The notes below the pieces were generated by a model. It was not told the DNA's origin and made no database searches. It saw only the letters and a program-made list of their open reading frames with translations. This document shows, piece by piece, positions 8,420 to 20,451 of a stretch of 64,000 nucleotides of DNA; positions within the stretch are counted from its first letter, which is position 1; the number at the start of each line of letters is the position of its first letter. The position numbers and the translations under genes were made by a program. The DNA is from Flagellimonas sediminis (lineage in GTDB: Bacteria; Bacteroidota; Bacteroidia; Flavobacteriales; Flavobacteriaceae): positions 1 through 64,000 of the forward strand of contig NZ_JAAAMI010000008.1 in the NCBI RefSeq assembly GCF_010500845.1, written 5' to 3'.

Positions 8420-10009
8420 ATGGATTTTGAAAAGGAAATAGCAAGAAGAAGAACCTTTGGGATTATCTCCCACCCTGATGCCGGGAAGACCACACTTACC
8501 GAAAAACTGCTTTTATTCGGTGGGGCCATCCAAGAAGCTGGTGCCGTAAAAAGCAATAAAATCAAGAAATCGGCTACCAGTGACTTTATGGAGATTGAGC
8601 GTCAGAGGGGGATCTCTGTGGCTACTTCTGTTTTGGCCTTTATCTATAAAGACAAGAAAATCAATATCTTGGACACGCCAGGTCACAAGGATTTTGCCGA
8701 AGATACCTTCAGGACCTTGACTGCCGTTGATAGTGTGATTGTTGTGATCGATGTGGCAAAAGGTGTTGAGGAGCAGACCGAAAAATTGGTGGAAGTTTGC
8801 CGCATGCGCAACATTCCCATGATTGTGTTCATCAACAAATTGGACCGGGAGGGCAAAGATGCCTTTGACCTTTTGGATGAAGTGGAACAAAAATTAGGGC
8901 TTTCCGTGACCCCATTGAGTTTCCCAATCGGGATGGGATACGATTTTAAGGGCATCTATAATATTTACGAGAAGAATATCAACCTATTTAGCGGTAACAG
9001 CAAAAAAAACATTGAGGAAACCATTGCCTTTGATGATATTGAAAATCCTGAACTGGAAAAAATCATTGGTGCCAAAGCCGCCCAAAACCTACGTGACAAC
9101 TTGGAACTGGTCAGTGGTGTTTACCCTAATTTTGATAAGGAAACCTACTTAAAAGGCGAACTGCAGCCCGTTTTCTTTGGGTCTGCCCTGAACAATTTTG
9201 GTGTCCGTGAACTCTTGGACTGTTTTATAGACATTGCCCCATCCCCTAGGGCCAAAATGGCAGAGGAGCGTTTGGTAAAGGCCAACGAAAAGGAGTTTTC
9301 CGGATTTGTCTTTAAGATCCATGCGAACATGGATCCCAAACATCGTGACCGCTTGGCATTTGTAAAAGTGGTATCCGGTACTTTTGAAAGGAACATTCCC
9401 TACCTACATGTGCGGCAAGATAAAAAATTGAAGTTTTCCAGCCCCAACGCCTTTTTTGCAGAAAAGAAGGAGATTGTGGATATTTCATTTCCCGGGGATA
9501 TTGTGGGACTTCATGATACGGGAAATTTTAAGATTGGGGATACCCTTACCAGTGGGGAAAAATTGCACTATAAGGGCATTCCAAGCTTTTCACCCGAGCA
9601 TTTTAGGTATATCAACAATGCCGATCCGATGAAGGCGAAACAATTGTTCAAAGGTATTGACCAGTTGATGGATGAAGGCGTGGCCCAGTTATTTACCTTG
9701 GAACTGAACGGAAGAAAGGTCATAGGAACGGTTGGTGCACTTCAATACGAAGTTATCCAATATCGATTGGAGCATGAATATGGCGCCAAATGTACCTATG
9801 AAAATTTCCCGGTATACAAGGCTTGTTGGGTAGAACCCACGGACAAAAACAATGAGGAGTTTGCCGAGTTCAAGCGGGTAAAACAAAAATTCCTGGCCAC
9901 TGATAAACGGGGACAGTTGGTATTTTTGGCCGATTCACAATTTTCACTGCAGATGACACAACAGAAATATCCCTCGGTAAAACTGCACTACACTTCAGAG
10001 TTTGAATAA
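8420..10009 (+). CDS. prfC: Peptide chain release factor 3 (RF3)
   Basis: A translational GTPase that recycles RF1/RF2 from the ribosome after peptide release. With the ATG at 8420 the protein is 529 residues, the usual RF3 length. The reading frame is open further upstream (to 8234), but that 62-residue extension is low-complexity and unlike the family, so it is rejected. GTPase motifs are visible: SHPDAGKTTLTE (G1), the RGISV switch I region, DTPGHKDF (G3) and NKLDREG (G4). The C-terminal half shows the RF3-specific domains (VGALQYEVIQYRLEHEYGA). It stands alone, convergent with the DUF3467 gene. Confidence 0.95.
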   Translation: MDFEKEIARRRTFGIISHPDAGKTTLTEKLLLFGGAIQEAGAVKSNKIKKSATSDFMEIERQRGISVATSVLAFIYKDKKINILDTPGHKDFAEDTFRTLTAVDSVIVVIDVAKGVEEQTEKLVEVCRMRNIPMIVFINKLDREGKDAFDLLDEVEQKLGLSVTPLSFPIGMGYDFKGIYNIYEKNINLFSGNSKKNIEETIAFDDIENPELEKIIGAKAAQNLRDNLELVSGVYPNFDKETYLKGELQPVFFGSALNNFGVRELLDCFIDIAPSPRAKMAEERLVKANEKEFSGFVFKIHANMDPKHRDRLAFVKVVSGTFERNIPYLHVRQDKKLKFSSPNAFFAEKKEIVDISFPGDIVGLHDTGNFKIGDTLTSGEKLHYKGIPSFSPEHFRYINNADPMKAKQLFKGIDQLMDEGVAQLFTLELNGRKVIGTVGALQYEVIQYRLEHEYGAKCTYENFPVYKACWVEPTDKNNEEFAEFKRVKQKFLATDKRGQLVFLADSQFSLQMTQQKYPSVKLHYTSEFE

Positions 10010-10116
10010 ATATTAAATGTTCCATCAAGCACAGTCGAGATGTTTATCAAGCTTACACATCATCTAGTTCACGACTGTACTAGAACTGACACGTATTGTA
10101 TTTTACTTAGATGAAT

Positions 10117-10428
10117 TTAAGCTTCGCCAGTTGGTCCGAAATTCAATGGAATAGCTGGCTGTTCATAATCCTTGATGGGTCCATGAGCCTTTTCAAAACG
10201 GGCCACGTTTTCATTCAAAGCCTTTAAAAATTTTTTGGCATGCTGCGGGGTAAGGATGATCCGACTTTTCACCTTTGCCTTGGGAGCTCCCGGCATCAAA
10301 CTAATAAAATCGACCACAAATTCCGATACGGAATGATTGATGATGGCCAAATTGGAATACGTTCCCTCAGCGGTTTTCTCATCCAATTCTATATTGATCT
10401 GTTTTTGATTTTGGTTTTGTTCTGCCAT
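10117..10428 (-). CDS. DUF3467 family protein
   Basis: 103 residues (MAEQNQNQKQINIELDEKTA...), matching the small DUF3467 family: an IELDEKTAEGTYSNLAIINHS start and a central FVVDFISLMPG segment followed by SRIILTPQHAKKFLKAL. No signal peptide or membrane segment is seen, so it is probably cytoplasmic. Its function is unknown. It lies directly after rpoC on the same strand, a position I know for this family in other Bacteroidota, but an intrinsic terminator (10450-10476) lies between them. Expression may therefore depend on read-through or on a promoter I did not recognise. Whether it binds RNA polymerase or ribosomes is open. Confidence 0.85.
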   Translation of the reverse strand: MAEQNQNQKQINIELDEKTAEGTYSNLAIINHSVSEFVVDFISLMPGAPKAKVKSRIILTPQHAKKFLKALNENVARFEKAHGPIKDYEQPAIPLNFGPTGEA

Positions 10429-10444
10429 AAATGTATTTCTTAAG

Positions 10445-10478
10445 CATAAAAAAACCCTGACCGTTTGGCCAGGGTTTC
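10445..10478 (-). terminator. Intrinsic terminator after rpoC
   Basis: Stem arms GAAACCCTGGCC and GGTCAGGGTTT (minus strand, one mismatch) around a 4-nt loop, followed by a run of seven T. It lies between the rpoC stop and the DUF3467 start, so it ends the long tuf-to-rpoC transcript. Confidence 0.85.
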
Positions 10479-10486
10479 GTTTTTAT

Positions 10487-13400
10487 TTAGAATTTGAATT
10501 CCTCTTTTCGGGCCATGATTTCATCATATTCTTCTTTTGAGCCTACTATGATACTGTCATAATCCCTCATACCGGTACCGGCAGGAATCTTGTGTCCAAC
10601 AATCACGTTTTCCTTCAATCCTTCCAAACCATCAACTTTACCGTTTACGGCGGCTTCGTTCAACACTTTGGTAGTTTCCTGGAACGACGCTGCGGAGATA
10701 AATGATTTGGTCTGCAACGAAGCCCTTGTGATACCTTGAAGGATCGGTGTAGCTGTGGCTGCAACCGCATCCCTTGCGGACACCAAGTTCTTGTCCTCCC
10801 TCTTAAGGATAGAGTTCTCGTCCCTTAGCTGACGGGCTGTCACAATCTGACCTGGTTTCAACCTTTCGGAATCCCCTGCATCTTCCACAACCTTCTTACC
10901 GAAGATTTCATCGTTCTCATGGATGAAGTCGTCCTTGTGTACCAATTGGTTCTCCAAGAAGATGGTATCTCCTGGATCCTCGATCTGCACCTTACGCATC
11001 ATCTGTCTCACCACAACCTCAAAGTGCTTGTCGTTGATCTTCACACCCTGTAAACGGTATACTTCCTGAACTTCGTTCACCAAGTATTGTTGTACCGCAG
11101 ATGGTCCTTTGATCGCCAAGATATCCTCTGGAGTGATAGAACCATCGGACAAAGCCATACCAGCACGTACGTAGTCATTTTCCTGAACCAAGATCTGGTT
11201 GGAAAGTTTCACCAAGTACTTTTTCACCTCTCCGGTTTTGGACTCAATAATGATCTCACGGTTACCGCGCTTGATCTTACCGAAAGATACCACACCGTCA
11301 ATTTCAGTTACCACAGCAGGGTTGGATGGGTTCCTTGCTTCAAAAAGCTCGGTTACCCTAGGAAGACCACCGGTGATATCCCCTGCCTTTGCAGATTTAC
11401 GTGGGATTTTTACCAAGATCTTACCTTCCTTGATCTTCTCACCATCATCTACCATCAAGTGGGAACCAACAGGCAAGTTGTATGAACGAATGGTTTCTCC
11501 TTTACCGTCTTTGATCAAAAGGGTAGGGATCAAACGCTTGTTCCTTGATTCGGAAATAACCTTTTCTTGGAAACCGGTCTGTTCGTCGATTTCAACCTGA
11601 TAGGTCATACCCTGCTCAATATTCTCATATGCGATCTGTCCTGTAAACTCGGAAACGATAACACCGTTATAAGGATCCCACTGACAAATCACGGTACCTC
11701 TGGCGATTTTCTCCCCATCCTTCACGAACAATTGGGAACCATAAGGAATGTTATTGGTACTCAACGTAATACCGGTCTTCGCATCGATGATCTTGATCTC
11801 GGTAGTCCTAGAGATCACAATGTTGGTTTTGTTACCCTCATTGTTCTCCCCTTCTACCATCCTAAGGTCTTCTATTTCGGCAATACCGTCAAATTTGGAT
11901 TCCAAACGGCTATCCTCGGAAATGTTACCGGCAATACCACCCACGTGGAAGGTACGCAATGTCAACTGTGTACCAGGTTCCCCAATGGATTGTGCAGCAA
12001 CCACACCAACGGCCTCACCTCGCTGTACCATTTTGTTGGTAGCAAGGTTTCTACCATAACATTTGGCGCAGATACCTTGGGCGGCCTCACAGGTCAGCGC
12101 AGAACGTACTTCCACTTTCTCGATAGGAGCAGCTTCCACTTTCCTCACATCGGCTTCGGAAATTTCCTGGCCGGCCCTCAGGATCAACTCCTCGGTCAAT
12201 GGGTTATATACATCATGAAGGGAAACCCTACCCAAGATTCTTTCACCTAGGGATTCTACAATTTCCTCATTCTTTTTCAAAGCTTCTACCTCAATACCGC
12301 GCAACGTACCGCAATCCTCAATGTTGATGATCACATCTTGGGATACATCCACCAAACGTCTGGTCAAGTAACCAGCATCCGCAGTTTTCAAAGCGGTATC
12401 CGCAAGCCCCTTACGGGCACCGTGGGTTGAGATAAAGTATTCCAAAATGGACAATCCTTCCTTAAAGTTGGAAAGGATCGGGTTTTCAATGATCTCTCCA
12501 CCACCAGCAGTCGATTTTTTAGGTTTGGCCATCAAACCACGCATACCGGTCAACTGACGAATCTGCTCTTTAGAACCCCTCGCACCGGAATCCAACATCA
12601 TATATACAGAGTTGAATCCTTGTTTGTCCTCACGGATACGCTTCATGGCCAATTCGGTCAACATAGCGTTGGTAGAGGTCCAAACGTCGATTACTTGGTT
12701 GTATCGTTCGTTGTTGGTGATGAGACCCATGTTGTAGTTCATCATGATACCATCAACCTGCTCATTGGCCTCGGCGATCATTTCATGTTTTTCGGCAGGG
12801 ATAATAATATCTCCCAAGCTGAAGGACAAACCACCCTTGAAGGCGAATTCGTAACCCATGGTCTTGATCTTATCCAAGAAATCAGCGGTAGTCGGTACAT
12901 CGGTTACCGCAAGAATGTCCCCGATGATGTTTCTAAGGGCTTTCTTGTTCAATACGGTATTGATGTATCCTGCTTTTTCTGGCACAACGGTGTTGAACAA
13001 TACACGGCCTACAGTGGTCTCGATGATCTTGGTCACCAATTCTCCTGCTTCGTTGAAATCCTTGGTCCTTACCTTAATAATGGCGTTCAAGGCCACTTTC
13101 TTCTCATTAAAGGCAATTTCCACTTCCTCTGGGGAGTAGAAGGTCAACCCTTCACCCGCAACAGGCTCCTCTGGAGTAGATTTTTTCTCTTTGGTCATGT
13201 AGTACAGACCCAAAACCATGTCTTGGGAAGGTACGGTGATCGGAGAACCGTTGGCAGGGTTAAGGATGTTCTGTGAAGCCAACATCAACAATTGAGCTTC
13301 CAAAATGGCCTCTGGCCCCAATGGCAAGTGAACTGCCATCTGGTCCCCATCAAAATCCGCGTTAAATGCGGTACAGGCCAATGGGTGCAAGCGGATTGCC

Positions 13401-14785
13401 TTACCTTCAATCAGTTTTGGCTGGAACGCTTGGATACCCAATCTGTGCAATGTGGGGGCCCGGTTCAACAATACGGGGTGTCCTTTTAGGACGTTTTCAA
13501 GGATATCCCATACTACAGGCTCCTTCTTGTCAATGATCTTTTTGGCAGACTTAACGGTCTTTACAATACCCCTTTCGATCAACTTACGGATGATGAACGG
13601 TTTGTAAAGCTCGGCCGCCATGTCCTTTGGAAGACCACATTCGTACAATTTCATTTCCGGTCCAACGACGATTACGGAACGCGCGGAGTAATCTACACGT
13701 TTACCCAAAAGGTTTTGACGGAAACGACCTTGTTTACCTTTCAAAGAATCAGAAAGGGATTTCAATGGTCTATTGGATTCAGTTTTTACCGCAGATGCCT
13801 TTCTTGTGTTATCGAACAACGAATCCACAGCTTCCTGAAGCATACGTTTTTCGTTACGCAAGATCACCTCCGGTGCCTTGATCTCCATCAAACGCTTTAA
13901 ACGGTTGTTACGGATGATTACCCTTCTGTACAAATCGTTCAAATCGGAAGTGGCGAAACGGCCACCATCCAATGGTACCAACGGACGCAATTCTGGTGGG
14001 ATAACGGGAATCACCTTCATGATCATCCACTCGGGTCTGTTTTCCCTGTTGTCCTGAGATTCACGAAGGGCCTCAACCACCTGAAGGCGTTTCAACGCTT
14101 CGGTCTTACGCTGCTTGGAAGTTTCGGTATTTGCCTTGTGACGAAGTTCGTATGACAATTGTTCCAAGTCGATACGCGCCAAAAGGTCGATCAAACACTC
14201 GGCACCCATTTTAGCGATGAACTTGTTGGGGTCCGTGTCTTCCAAATACTGGTTTTCAGAGGGAAGGGACTCCAAAATGTTCAAATATTCCTCTTCGGTC
14301 AAGAAATCCAATTTATGGATTTCCTCTCCTTCTGGTCCTTTGGCAATACCTGGTTGGATGACTACATACCTTTCGTAGTAAATGATCATGTCCAACTTTT
14401 TGGAAGGCAATCCCAAAAGGTATCCAATCTTATTCGGCAATGAACGGAAGTACCAGATATGTGCCACAGGAACCACTAGGTTGATATGCCCTACACGGTC
14501 CCTACGAACTTTTTTCTCTGTTACTTCAACACCACAACGGTCGCAAACAATACCACGGTAACGGATACGCTTATACTTACCACAGGCACACTCATAGTCT
14601 TTTACTGGACCAAAAATACGCTCGCAGAACAATCCATCGCGCTCGGGCTTGTGCGTTCTATAGTTAATGGTTTCAGGCTTCAACACCTCGCCACGGGACT
14701 CTGCCAAGATAGACTCTGGAGAAGCCAATCCGATGGAGATTTTGTTGAACCTTTTTGGTGCGTTATTGTCTTTTATTCTAGCCAT
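10487..14785 (-). CDS. rpoC: DNA-directed RNA polymerase subunit beta'
   Basis: 1432 residues. The N-terminal zinc-binding cysteines are visible ([27 protein letters not shown]), as is the catalytic Mg2+-binding motif [12 protein letters not shown] with aspartates at residues 477, 479 and 481. The second zinc cluster is in [17 protein letters not shown]. The trigger loop/bridge helix region lies around [19 protein letters not shown]. It is the last gene of the L11-L1-L10-L12-beta-beta' cluster, 38 nt after rpoB. Length and order are normal for Bacteroidota. Confidence 0.98.
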   Translation of the reverse strand: MARIKDNNAPKRFNKISIGLASPESILAESRGEVLKPETINYRTHKPERDGLFCERIFGPVKDYECACGKYKRIRYRGIVCDRCGVEVTEKKVRRDRVGHINLVVPVAHIWYFRSLPNKIGYLLGLPSKKLDMIIYYERYVVIQPGIAKGPEGEEIHKLDFLTEEEYLNILESLPSENQYLEDTDPNKFIAKMGAECLIDLLARIDLEQLSYELRHKANTETSKQRKTEALKRLQVVEALRESQDNRENRPEWMIMKVIPVIPPELRPLVPLDGGRFATSDLNDLYRRVIIRNNRLKRLMEIKAPEVILRNEKRMLQEAVDSLFDNTRKASAVKTESNRPLKSLSDSLKGKQGRFRQNLLGKRVDYSARSVIVVGPEMKLYECGLPKDMAAELYKPFIIRKLIERGIVKTVKSAKKIIDKKEPVVWDILENVLKGHPVLLNRAPTLHRLGIQAFQPKLIEGKAIRLHPLACTAFNADFDGDQMAVHLPLGPEAILEAQLLMLASQNILNPANGSPITVPSQDMVLGLYYMTKEKKSTPEEPVAGEGLTFYSPEEVEIAFNEKKVALNAIIKVRTKDFNEAGELVTKIIETTVGRVLFNTVVPEKAGYINTVLNKKALRNIIGDILAVTDVPTTADFLDKIKTMGYEFAFKGGLSFSLGDIIIPAEKHEMIAEANEQVDGIMMNYNMGLITNNERYNQVIDVWTSTNAMLTELAMKRIREDKQGFNSVYMMLDSGARGSKEQIRQLTGMRGLMAKPKKSTAGGGEIIENPILSNFKEGLSILEYFISTHGARKGLADTALKTADAGYLTRRLVDVSQDVIINIEDCGTLRGIEVEALKKNEEIVESLGERILGRVSLHDVYNPLTEELILRAGQEISEADVRKVEAAPIEKVEVRSALTCEAAQGICAKCYGRNLATNKMVQRGEAVGVVAAQSIGEPGTQLTLRTFHVGGIAGNISEDSRLESKFDGIAEIEDLRMVEGENNEGNKTNIVISRTTEIKIIDAKTGITLSTNNIPYGSQLFVKDGEKIARGTVICQWDPYNGVIVSEFTGQIAYENIEQGMTYQVEIDEQTGFQEKVISESRNKRLIPTLLIKDGKGETIRSYNLPVGSHLMVDDGEKIKEGKILVKIPRKSAKAGDITGGLPRVTELFEARNPSNPAVVTEIDGVVSFGKIKRGNREIIIESKTGEVKKYLVKLSNQILVQENDYVRAGMALSDGSITPEDILAIKGPSAVQQYLVNEVQEVYRLQGVKINDKHFEVVVRQMMRKVQIEDPGDTIFLENQLVHKDDFIHENDEIFGKKVVEDAGDSERLKPGQIVTARQLRDENSILKREDKNLVSARDAVAATATPILQGITRASLQTKSFISAASFQETTKVLNEAAVNGKVDGLEGLKENVIVGHKIPAGTGMRDYDSIIVGSKEEYDEIMARKEEFKF

Positions 14786-14823
14786 AACAATATGGTGATG
14801 ATATAATTAATATGTATAGTGTT

Positions 14824-17800
14824 CTATTCTTCCAATCTGATATCCAAGCCCAAGCCTTTAAGCTCGTGCATCAATACGTTGAAAGATTCCGGTAATCCAG
14901 GTTCTGGCATGGTCTCGCCTTTCACGATGGATTCATAGGTCTTGGCCCTTCCGATCACGTCGTCGGACTTCACTGTCAAAATTTCCCTTAGGGTAGCTGA
15001 TGCTCCGTAGGCTTCCAATGCCCATACTTCCATCTCACCAAAACGCTGACCACCGAACTGGGCCTTACCACCCAATGGTTGTTGTGTGATCAAAGAGTAT
15101 GGTCCGATAGAACGTGCGTGCATCTTATCATCCACCATGTGGCCCAATTTCAACATATAGATCACACCAACGGTAGCGGCTTGGTCAAAACGTTGACCGG
15201 TTCCACCATCATAAAGGTATGTATGTCCAAATCTTGGCACACCAGCTTTGTCGGTAAGCTCGTTGATCTCGTCCAGAGTAGCACCGTCAAAGATTGGGGT
15301 ACCATATTTTTGGCCCAATTTTAAACCTGCCCAACCCAATACGGTTTCGTAAATCTGACCAATGTTCATCCTTGAAGGTACACCTAGTGGGTTCAATACA
15401 ATATCCACTGGGGTTCCATCCTCCAAGAAAGGCATATCCTCTTGACGGACGATACGGGCCACGATACCTTTGTTACCGTGACGACCTGCCATTTTATCAC
15501 CAACTTTCAACTTACGTTTTTTGGCGATGTATACTTTGGCCAACTTCATGATACCTGCTGGAAGTTCATCCCCCACGGAAATCGTGAATTTATCCCTTCT
15601 TAAGTTACCCTGAATGTCATTCAATTTGATCTTATAGTTGTGCAAAAGATCGGCCACCAATTCATTGGTATCTTCGTCAGTTGTCCAGCTTCCGCCAACC
15701 AAGTGGGCGAAATCGTCAACAGCGTTCAACATTTTGATGGTGTATTTCTTTCCTTTTGGAAGTACTTCTTCACCCAAATCGTTAATAACACCTTGTGATG
15801 TTTTACCGTTGATCAGACCAAACAATTTCTCGATAAGGATATCTTTCAATTGTTGGAACTTCACTTCGTAATCCATCTCCAATCTGGTGATGGCTTCCTT
15901 ATCCTCGGAACGTTTTCTCTTATCCTTGATGGAACGGGAGAACAATTTCTTGTCGATAACCACACCGCTTAAGGATGGGGATGCTTTCAAAGAGGCATCC
16001 TTAACATCCCCTGCCTTGTCACCAAAGATGGCACGCAACAGTTTTTCTTCAGGTGTTGGATCGGATTCTCCTTTAGGAGTGATCTTACCAATCAAGATAT
16101 CGCCAGGTTTTACTTCGGCACCGATACGGATCATACCGTACTCGTCCAAATCCCTGGTCGCTTCTTCGGATACGTTTGGAATATCATTGGTCAACTCCTC
16201 AGCACCCAATTTGGTATCCCTTACTTCCAAGGCATACTCATCAATGTGGATAGAGGTAAAGATGTCTTCGCGCACCACTTTTTCAGAGATTACGATCGCA
16301 TCCTCGAAGTTGTACCCTTTCCAAGGCATGAAGGCTACCTTCATGTTCCTACCCAAGGCCAATTCACCTTTTTCGGTAGCATATCCTTCACAAAGTACCT
16401 GACCTTTTTTCACCTTGTCCCCTTTTCTAACGATAGGTTTCAAGTTGATGCTGGTACCTTGGTTGGTCTTTCTGAACTTCACCAATTCGTAGGTCTTGGA
16501 ATCTTCTTCGAAGCTTACTAAACGCTCTTCCTCGGTTCTGTCATATTTAATGGTAATCTTCTGTGCATCCACATATTCCACAACCCCATCTCCTTCGGCA
16601 TTGATCAATACCCTGGAGTCAGTGGCTACCTGTCTTTCCAAACCGGTACCTACGATAGGAGATTCTGGACGCAACAATGGAACTGCCTGACGCATCATGT
16701 TCGATCCCATCAACGCACGGTTCGCATCATCATGCTCCAAGAAAGGAATCAAGGAAGCAGAAATGGATGCAATCTGGTTGGGGGCAACGTCGGTATAGTT
16801 TACTTCCACTGGGTCAACCACTGGGAAGTCACCTTCGTCACGAACAATAACCTTATCGCGCTCAATAGTACCATCATCGGCCAATGGAATGTTGGCCTGG
16901 GCAATCTTCATTCCTTCTTCTTCCTCTGCACTTAGGTAAATATGGTTTTTCACATCTACTTTACCATCTGCCACCTTACGGTAAGGAGTTTCCAAGAAGC
17001 CCATGCTGTTCACTTTCGCAAATACGGACAAGGAAGAGATCAAACCAATGTTCGGACCTTCAGGTGTCTCGATAGGACACAACCTTCCGTAGTGGGTATA
17101 GTGAACGTCTCGCACCTCGAAACCGGCTCTTTCACGGGAAAGACCACCTGGTCCCAATGCGGACAATCTTCTCTTGTGTGTAATCTCCGCCAATGGGTTG
17201 GTCTGGTCCATGAACTGAGACAACTGGTTGGTACCGAAGAAAGAATTGATCACGGAAGACAAGGTCTTGGCGTTGATCAAATCGATCGGGGTAAATACTT
17301 CGTTGTCACGAACGTTCATACGCTCACGGATGGTACGGGCCATACGGGCCAAACCTACCCCGAACTGCTGGGACAATTGTTCCCCAACGGTACGTACACG
17401 ACGGTTGGACAAGTGGTCGATATCATCGATCTCCGCTTTGGAGTTGATCAACTCGATCAAATACTTGATAATGGTGATGATGTCTTCCTTGGTAAGAACT
17501 TCTTTGTCCATACCGATGTCCAAGCCCAATTTCTTGTTCATCCTGTAACGACCAACTTCACCCAAAGAGTAACGCTGATCGGAAAAGAACAATTTCTCGA
17601 TAATACCACGAGCAGTTTCCTCATCGGGCGGCTCGGCATTACGCAATTGTCTATAGATGTGCTCTACCGCTTCTTTTTCTGAGTTGGTAGGGTCTTTTTG
17701 CAATGTATTGTGGATAATGGCATAGTCAGACTGTGCATTGTTCTCCTTGTGAAGCAAAATAGTCTTCACGTCGGCATCAATGATCTCATCGATATGCTCT

Positions 17801-18633
17801 TTTTCCAAAATAGTATCACGGTCCAGGATAATCTCGTTACGTTCGATGGAAACTACTTCTCCAGTGTCCTCATCTACGAAATCCTCATGCCATGTGTTCA
17901 ACACCCTAGCGGCCAATTTACGGCCCAATACTCGGGATAGTCCGGCTTTGGTTACCTTAATCTCTTCAGAAAGGTCGAAGATCTCAAGAATATCCTTATC
18001 CCTTTCAAATCCGATGGCTCGGAAAAGGGTGGTTACCGGTAATTTTTTCTTACGGTCAATATAGGCGTACATTACACCGTTGATGTCCGTAGCGAATTCG
18101 ATCCAAGATCCTTTGAAAGGGATAACCCTTGCAGAGTACAATTTGGTTCCATTGGCGTGGAAAGATTGCCCAAAGAAAACACCGGGCGATCTGTGCAACT
18201 GGGAAACCACTACCCTTTCGGCACCATTGATCACGAACGTTCCACTTGGGGTCATGTATGGAATGGTACCCAAGTACACATCTTGAACGATGGTCTCAAA
18301 ATCTTCGTGTTCTGGATCGGTACAATAAAGTTTAAGACGTGCCTTTAACGGAACGCTATAGGTAAGTCCACGCTCGATACATTCTTGAATGGAATAACGT
18401 GGTGGATCTATGAAGTAATCCAAAAATTCCAGTACGAACTGGTTTCTGGTATCAGTAATTGGAAAATTCTCCATGAAGGTGTTGTAGAGACCTTCGTTCC
18501 CTCTTTCGTCAGATTTGGTTTCAAGCTGGAAAAAATCTTGAAATGATTTGATCTGAATGTCCAAGAAATCCGGGTATTCCGGTATGTTCTTAGCGGATGC
18601 GAAATTAACTCTTTCAATAGTGTTTGTGAACAT
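14824..18633 (-). CDS. rpoB: DNA-directed RNA polymerase subunit beta
   Basis: 1269 residues. Family motifs include [10 protein letters not shown], the rifampicin-pocket region ([19 protein letters not shown], then [19 protein letters not shown]), [12 protein letters not shown], and C-terminal [24 protein letters not shown]. The rifampicin-region residues look wild type ([16 protein letters not shown]). The gene follows rplL after a 128-nt spacer that contains a long hairpin (18704-18740) and precedes rpoC. Confidence 0.98.
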   Translation of the reverse strand: MFTNTIERVNFASAKNIPEYPDFLDIQIKSFQDFFQLETKSDERGNEGLYNTFMENFPITDTRNQFVLEFLDYFIDPPRYSIQECIERGLTYSVPLKARLKLYCTDPEHEDFETIVQDVYLGTIPYMTPSGTFVINGAERVVVSQLHRSPGVFFGQSFHANGTKLYSARVIPFKGSWIEFATDINGVMYAYIDRKKKLPVTTLFRAIGFERDKDILEIFDLSEEIKVTKAGLSRVLGRKLAARVLNTWHEDFVDEDTGEVVSIERNEIILDRDTILEKEHIDEIIDADVKTILLHKENNAQSDYAIIHNTLQKDPTNSEKEAVEHIYRQLRNAEPPDEETARGIIEKLFFSDQRYSLGEVGRYRMNKKLGLDIGMDKEVLTKEDIITIIKYLIELINSKAEIDDIDHLSNRRVRTVGEQLSQQFGVGLARMARTIRERMNVRDNEVFTPIDLINAKTLSSVINSFFGTNQLSQFMDQTNPLAEITHKRRLSALGPGGLSRERAGFEVRDVHYTHYGRLCPIETPEGPNIGLISSLSVFAKVNSMGFLETPYRKVADGKVDVKNHIYLSAEEEEGMKIAQANIPLADDGTIERDKVIVRDEGDFPVVDPVEVNYTDVAPNQIASISASLIPFLEHDDANRALMGSNMMRQAVPLLRPESPIVGTGLERQVATDSRVLINAEGDGVVEYVDAQKITIKYDRTEEERLVSFEEDSKTYELVKFRKTNQGTSINLKPIVRKGDKVKKGQVLCEGYATEKGELALGRNMKVAFMPWKGYNFEDAIVISEKVVREDIFTSIHIDEYALEVRDTKLGAEELTNDIPNVSEEATRDLDEYGMIRIGAEVKPGDILIGKITPKGESDPTPEEKLLRAIFGDKAGDVKDASLKASPSLSGVVIDKKLFSRSIKDKRKRSEDKEAITRLEMDYEVKFQQLKDILIEKLFGLINGKTSQGVINDLGEEVLPKGKKYTIKMLNAVDDFAHLVGGSWTTDEDTNELVADLLHNYKIKLNDIQGNLRRDKFTISVGDELPAGIMKLAKVYIAKKRKLKVGDKMAGRHGNKGIVARIVRQEDMPFLEDGTPVDIVLNPLGVPSRMNIGQIYETVLGWAGLKLGQKYGTPIFDGATLDEINELTDKAGVPRFGHTYLYDGGTGQRFDQAATVGVIYMLKLGHMVDDKMHARSIGPYSLITQQPLGGKAQFGGQRFGEMEVWALEAYGASATLREILTVKSDDVIGRAKTYESIVKGETMPEPGLPESFNVLMHELKGLGLDIRLEE

Positions 18634-18703
18634 CTATGGACAAATTTTGAACGTGAATACTATTCGGGTCTGTGTACGGCTTTATACACTCCTTATTAAA
18701 ATA

Positions 18704-18740
18704 GGCTAAGGTCTAACCATAAAATGGAAAGACCTTAACC
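18704..18740 (-). promoter_or_regulatory. Long-stem hairpin in the rplL-rpoB spacer (possible attenuator or RNase III site)
   Basis: Arms GGTTAAGGTCT and AGACCTTAGCC (minus strand) pair over 11 bp with one G-U wobble and a 15-nt loop. No run of U follows directly, so it is not a normal terminator. E. coli has an attenuator and an RNase III processing site in the equivalent spacer; a similar role here is inference. Confidence 0.5.
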
Positions 18741-18761
18741 AAACTTGTATGCAAAAAGCTA

Positions 18762-19142
18762 TTATTTAAGCTCAACTTCTGCTCCTGCTTCTTCCAATGA
18801 TTTTTTGATGCCTTCGGCCTCATCTTTGGAGATGCCTTCCTTAACAGCTTTAGGTGCGCTGTCAACGATGTCTTTAGCCTCTTTAAGACCAAGACCTGTC
18901 AATTCCTTAACCAATTTAACTACTGCCAATTTAGAGGCACCAGCTGCTTTAAGGATTACGTCGAATTCGGTTTTTTCCTCAGCGGCTTCTTCAGCACCAC
19001 CAGCGGCACCACCAGCAGCAACAGCTACTGCAGCAGCAGCAGGCTCGATACCGTATTCGTTTTTAAGGATGTCAGCCAACTCGTTTACTTCTTTTACGGT
19101 AAGGTTTACCAACTGTTCTGCAAAATCTTTTAAATCTGCCAT
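18762..19142 (-). CDS. rplL: 50S ribosomal protein bL12 (L7/L12)
   Basis: 126 residues. The N-terminal dimerisation helix pair ([28 protein letters not shown]) is followed by an Ala/Gly-rich hinge with a run of Glu. The conserved C-terminal factor-binding domain reads [35 protein letters not shown]. It forms the ribosomal stalk with bL10 and recruits translational GTPases. It follows rplJ by 55 nt. Confidence 0.97.
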   Translation of the reverse strand: MADLKDFAEQLVNLTVKEVNELADILKNEYGIEPAAAAVAVAAGGAAGGAEEAAEEKTEFDVILKAAGASKLAVVKLVKELTGLGLKEAKDIVDSAPKAVKEGISKDEAEGIKKSLEEAGAEVELK

Positions 19143-19197
19143 TTTTCTATCGTTTAATGAAAATGTTTAAAAATATACTTAGTTTATTGTGCGCGAA

Positions 19198-19713
19198 TTA
19201 CTTCTCAGATAAGGTTTTAAGGATACCGGCCAATTTGCCTCCACCTGACTTAAGACCAGAAATAACGTTCTTGGCAGGTGATTGCAACAATCCGATGATA
19301 TCCCCGATAACTTCTTCCTTGGACTTGATATTTACAAGTGCTTCCAAGTTTTCGTCACCGATATAAACAGCCTCTGAAATAAAGGCTCCTTTCAACAAAG
19401 GCTTTTGAGATTTCTTTCTAAAGTCCTTGATAAGTTTAGCTGGAGCGTTACCGGTCTCGGACAACATCATGGATGTATTTCCTTTCAACACGCCTGGTAA
19501 TTCACCAAACTCCTTATCAGAAGCTTCCATTGCTTTTGCAAGCAAGGTGTTCTTAACGACCGCTAGTTTAATGTTTGCCTTGAAACAAGCCCTTCTTAGG
19601 TTGGCTGTTGCAACAGCATCCAATCCTGAAATATCGGCCAAATAAATATTGGCGTTTTCAGCTAACTGTGCAGTCAAATCTTCTATTACGATTGCTTTTT
19701 CTTCTCTTGTCAT
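19198..19713 (-). CDS. rplJ: 50S ribosomal protein uL10
   Basis: 171 residues, starting MTREEKAIVIEDLTAQLAENANIYLADISGL. The rRNA-binding segment ANLRRACFKANIKLAVVKNTLLAKA and the C-terminal helix that carries bL12 dimers are recognisable. It anchors the bL12 stalk to 23S rRNA. In E. coli uL10 autoregulates this operon; I saw no obvious conserved leader structure before it here. The spacing to rplA is 27 nt. Confidence 0.96.
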   Translation of the reverse strand: MTREEKAIVIEDLTAQLAENANIYLADISGLDAVATANLRRACFKANIKLAVVKNTLLAKAMEASDKEFGELPGVLKGNTSMMLSETGNAPAKLIKDFRKKSQKPLLKGAFISEAVYIGDENLEALVNIKSKEEVIGDIIGLLQSPAKNVISGLKSGGGKLAGILKTLSEK

Positions 19714-19740
19714 AATTTAAATATTGAACTACCAGTTAAA

Positions 19741-20430
19741 TTAAACTGCTTTAGGATCTAATTGAACACTGGGACTCATGGTACTGGACAAGTGGATACT
19801 CTTCATGTAAACACCTTTTGCAGCTGAAGGCTTCAATTTTACCAAGGTATCGATCAATTCCTTGGCATTACCAGCGATTTTATCAGCTGGGAAGGATGCC
19901 TTACCGATTGCAGCGTGTACAATCCCGGTCTTATCAACTTTGAAGTCAATTTTACCAGCCTTCACTTCGGAAACGGCTTTACCAACCTCCATTGTCACAG
20001 TTCCTGTTTTTGGATTGGGCATTAAACCCCTTGGACCCAAAACTCTACCTAATGGACCCAATTTTCCCATAACGCTTGGCATGGTGATGATCACATCAAC
20101 ATCAGTCCAACCGTTTTTGATCTTATCCAAATAATCATCCAACCCTACAAAATCGGCTCCGGCTTCTTTAGCCTCTGCTTCTTTATCGGGAGTCACCAAT
20201 GCCAAAACTTTTACGTCTTTACCTGTTCCGTGAGGAAGGGTAACAACGCCACGTACCATTTGATTCGCTTTTCTTGGATCTACACCCAAACGAACCGCGA
20301 TATCAACAGATGCGTCAAATTTTACATTGGTTATTTCTTTTACCAAAGCTGATGCCTCCTCCAAAGAATAGAGCTTGTTCCTGTCTATCTTGGCTTGGGC
20401 CTCTTTCTGCTTTTTAGTCAATCTTGCCAT
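19741..20430 (-). CDS. rplA: 50S ribosomal protein uL1
   Basis: 229 residues. The family pattern is clear: [33 protein letters not shown] at the start of domain I, then the PNPKTGTVT region in [17 protein letters not shown]. It binds 23S rRNA at the L1 stalk near the E site and is often a translational repressor of the L11-L1 unit. It is 21 nt downstream of rplK. Confidence 0.97.
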   Translation of the reverse strand: MARLTKKQKEAQAKIDRNKLYSLEEASALVKEITNVKFDASVDIAVRLGVDPRKANQMVRGVVTLPHGTGKDVKVLALVTPDKEAEAKEAGADFVGLDDYLDKIKNGWTDVDVIITMPSVMGKLGPLGRVLGPRGLMPNPKTGTVTMEVGKAVSEVKAGKIDFKVDKTGIVHAAIGKASFPADKIAGNAKELIDTLVKLKPSAAKGVYMKSIHLSSTMSPSVQLDPKAV

Positions 20431-20451
20431 TTACTAATTTGCTTTAAGATT

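Noticed and set aside
10031..10078. ACAGTCG...CGACTGT inverted repeat after prfC
   Set aside because: The loop is 34 nt with no U run. It vaguely resembles the CTCGAGCGCAGTCGAG repeat, but too weakly to call an element or terminator.
11567..12250. 227-residue plus-strand ORF within rpoC (also others at 12620-13276 and 16942-17682)
   Set aside because: Lies wholly antisense to the strongly conserved rpoC/rpoB coding sequence. The translated product has no recognisable motifs.
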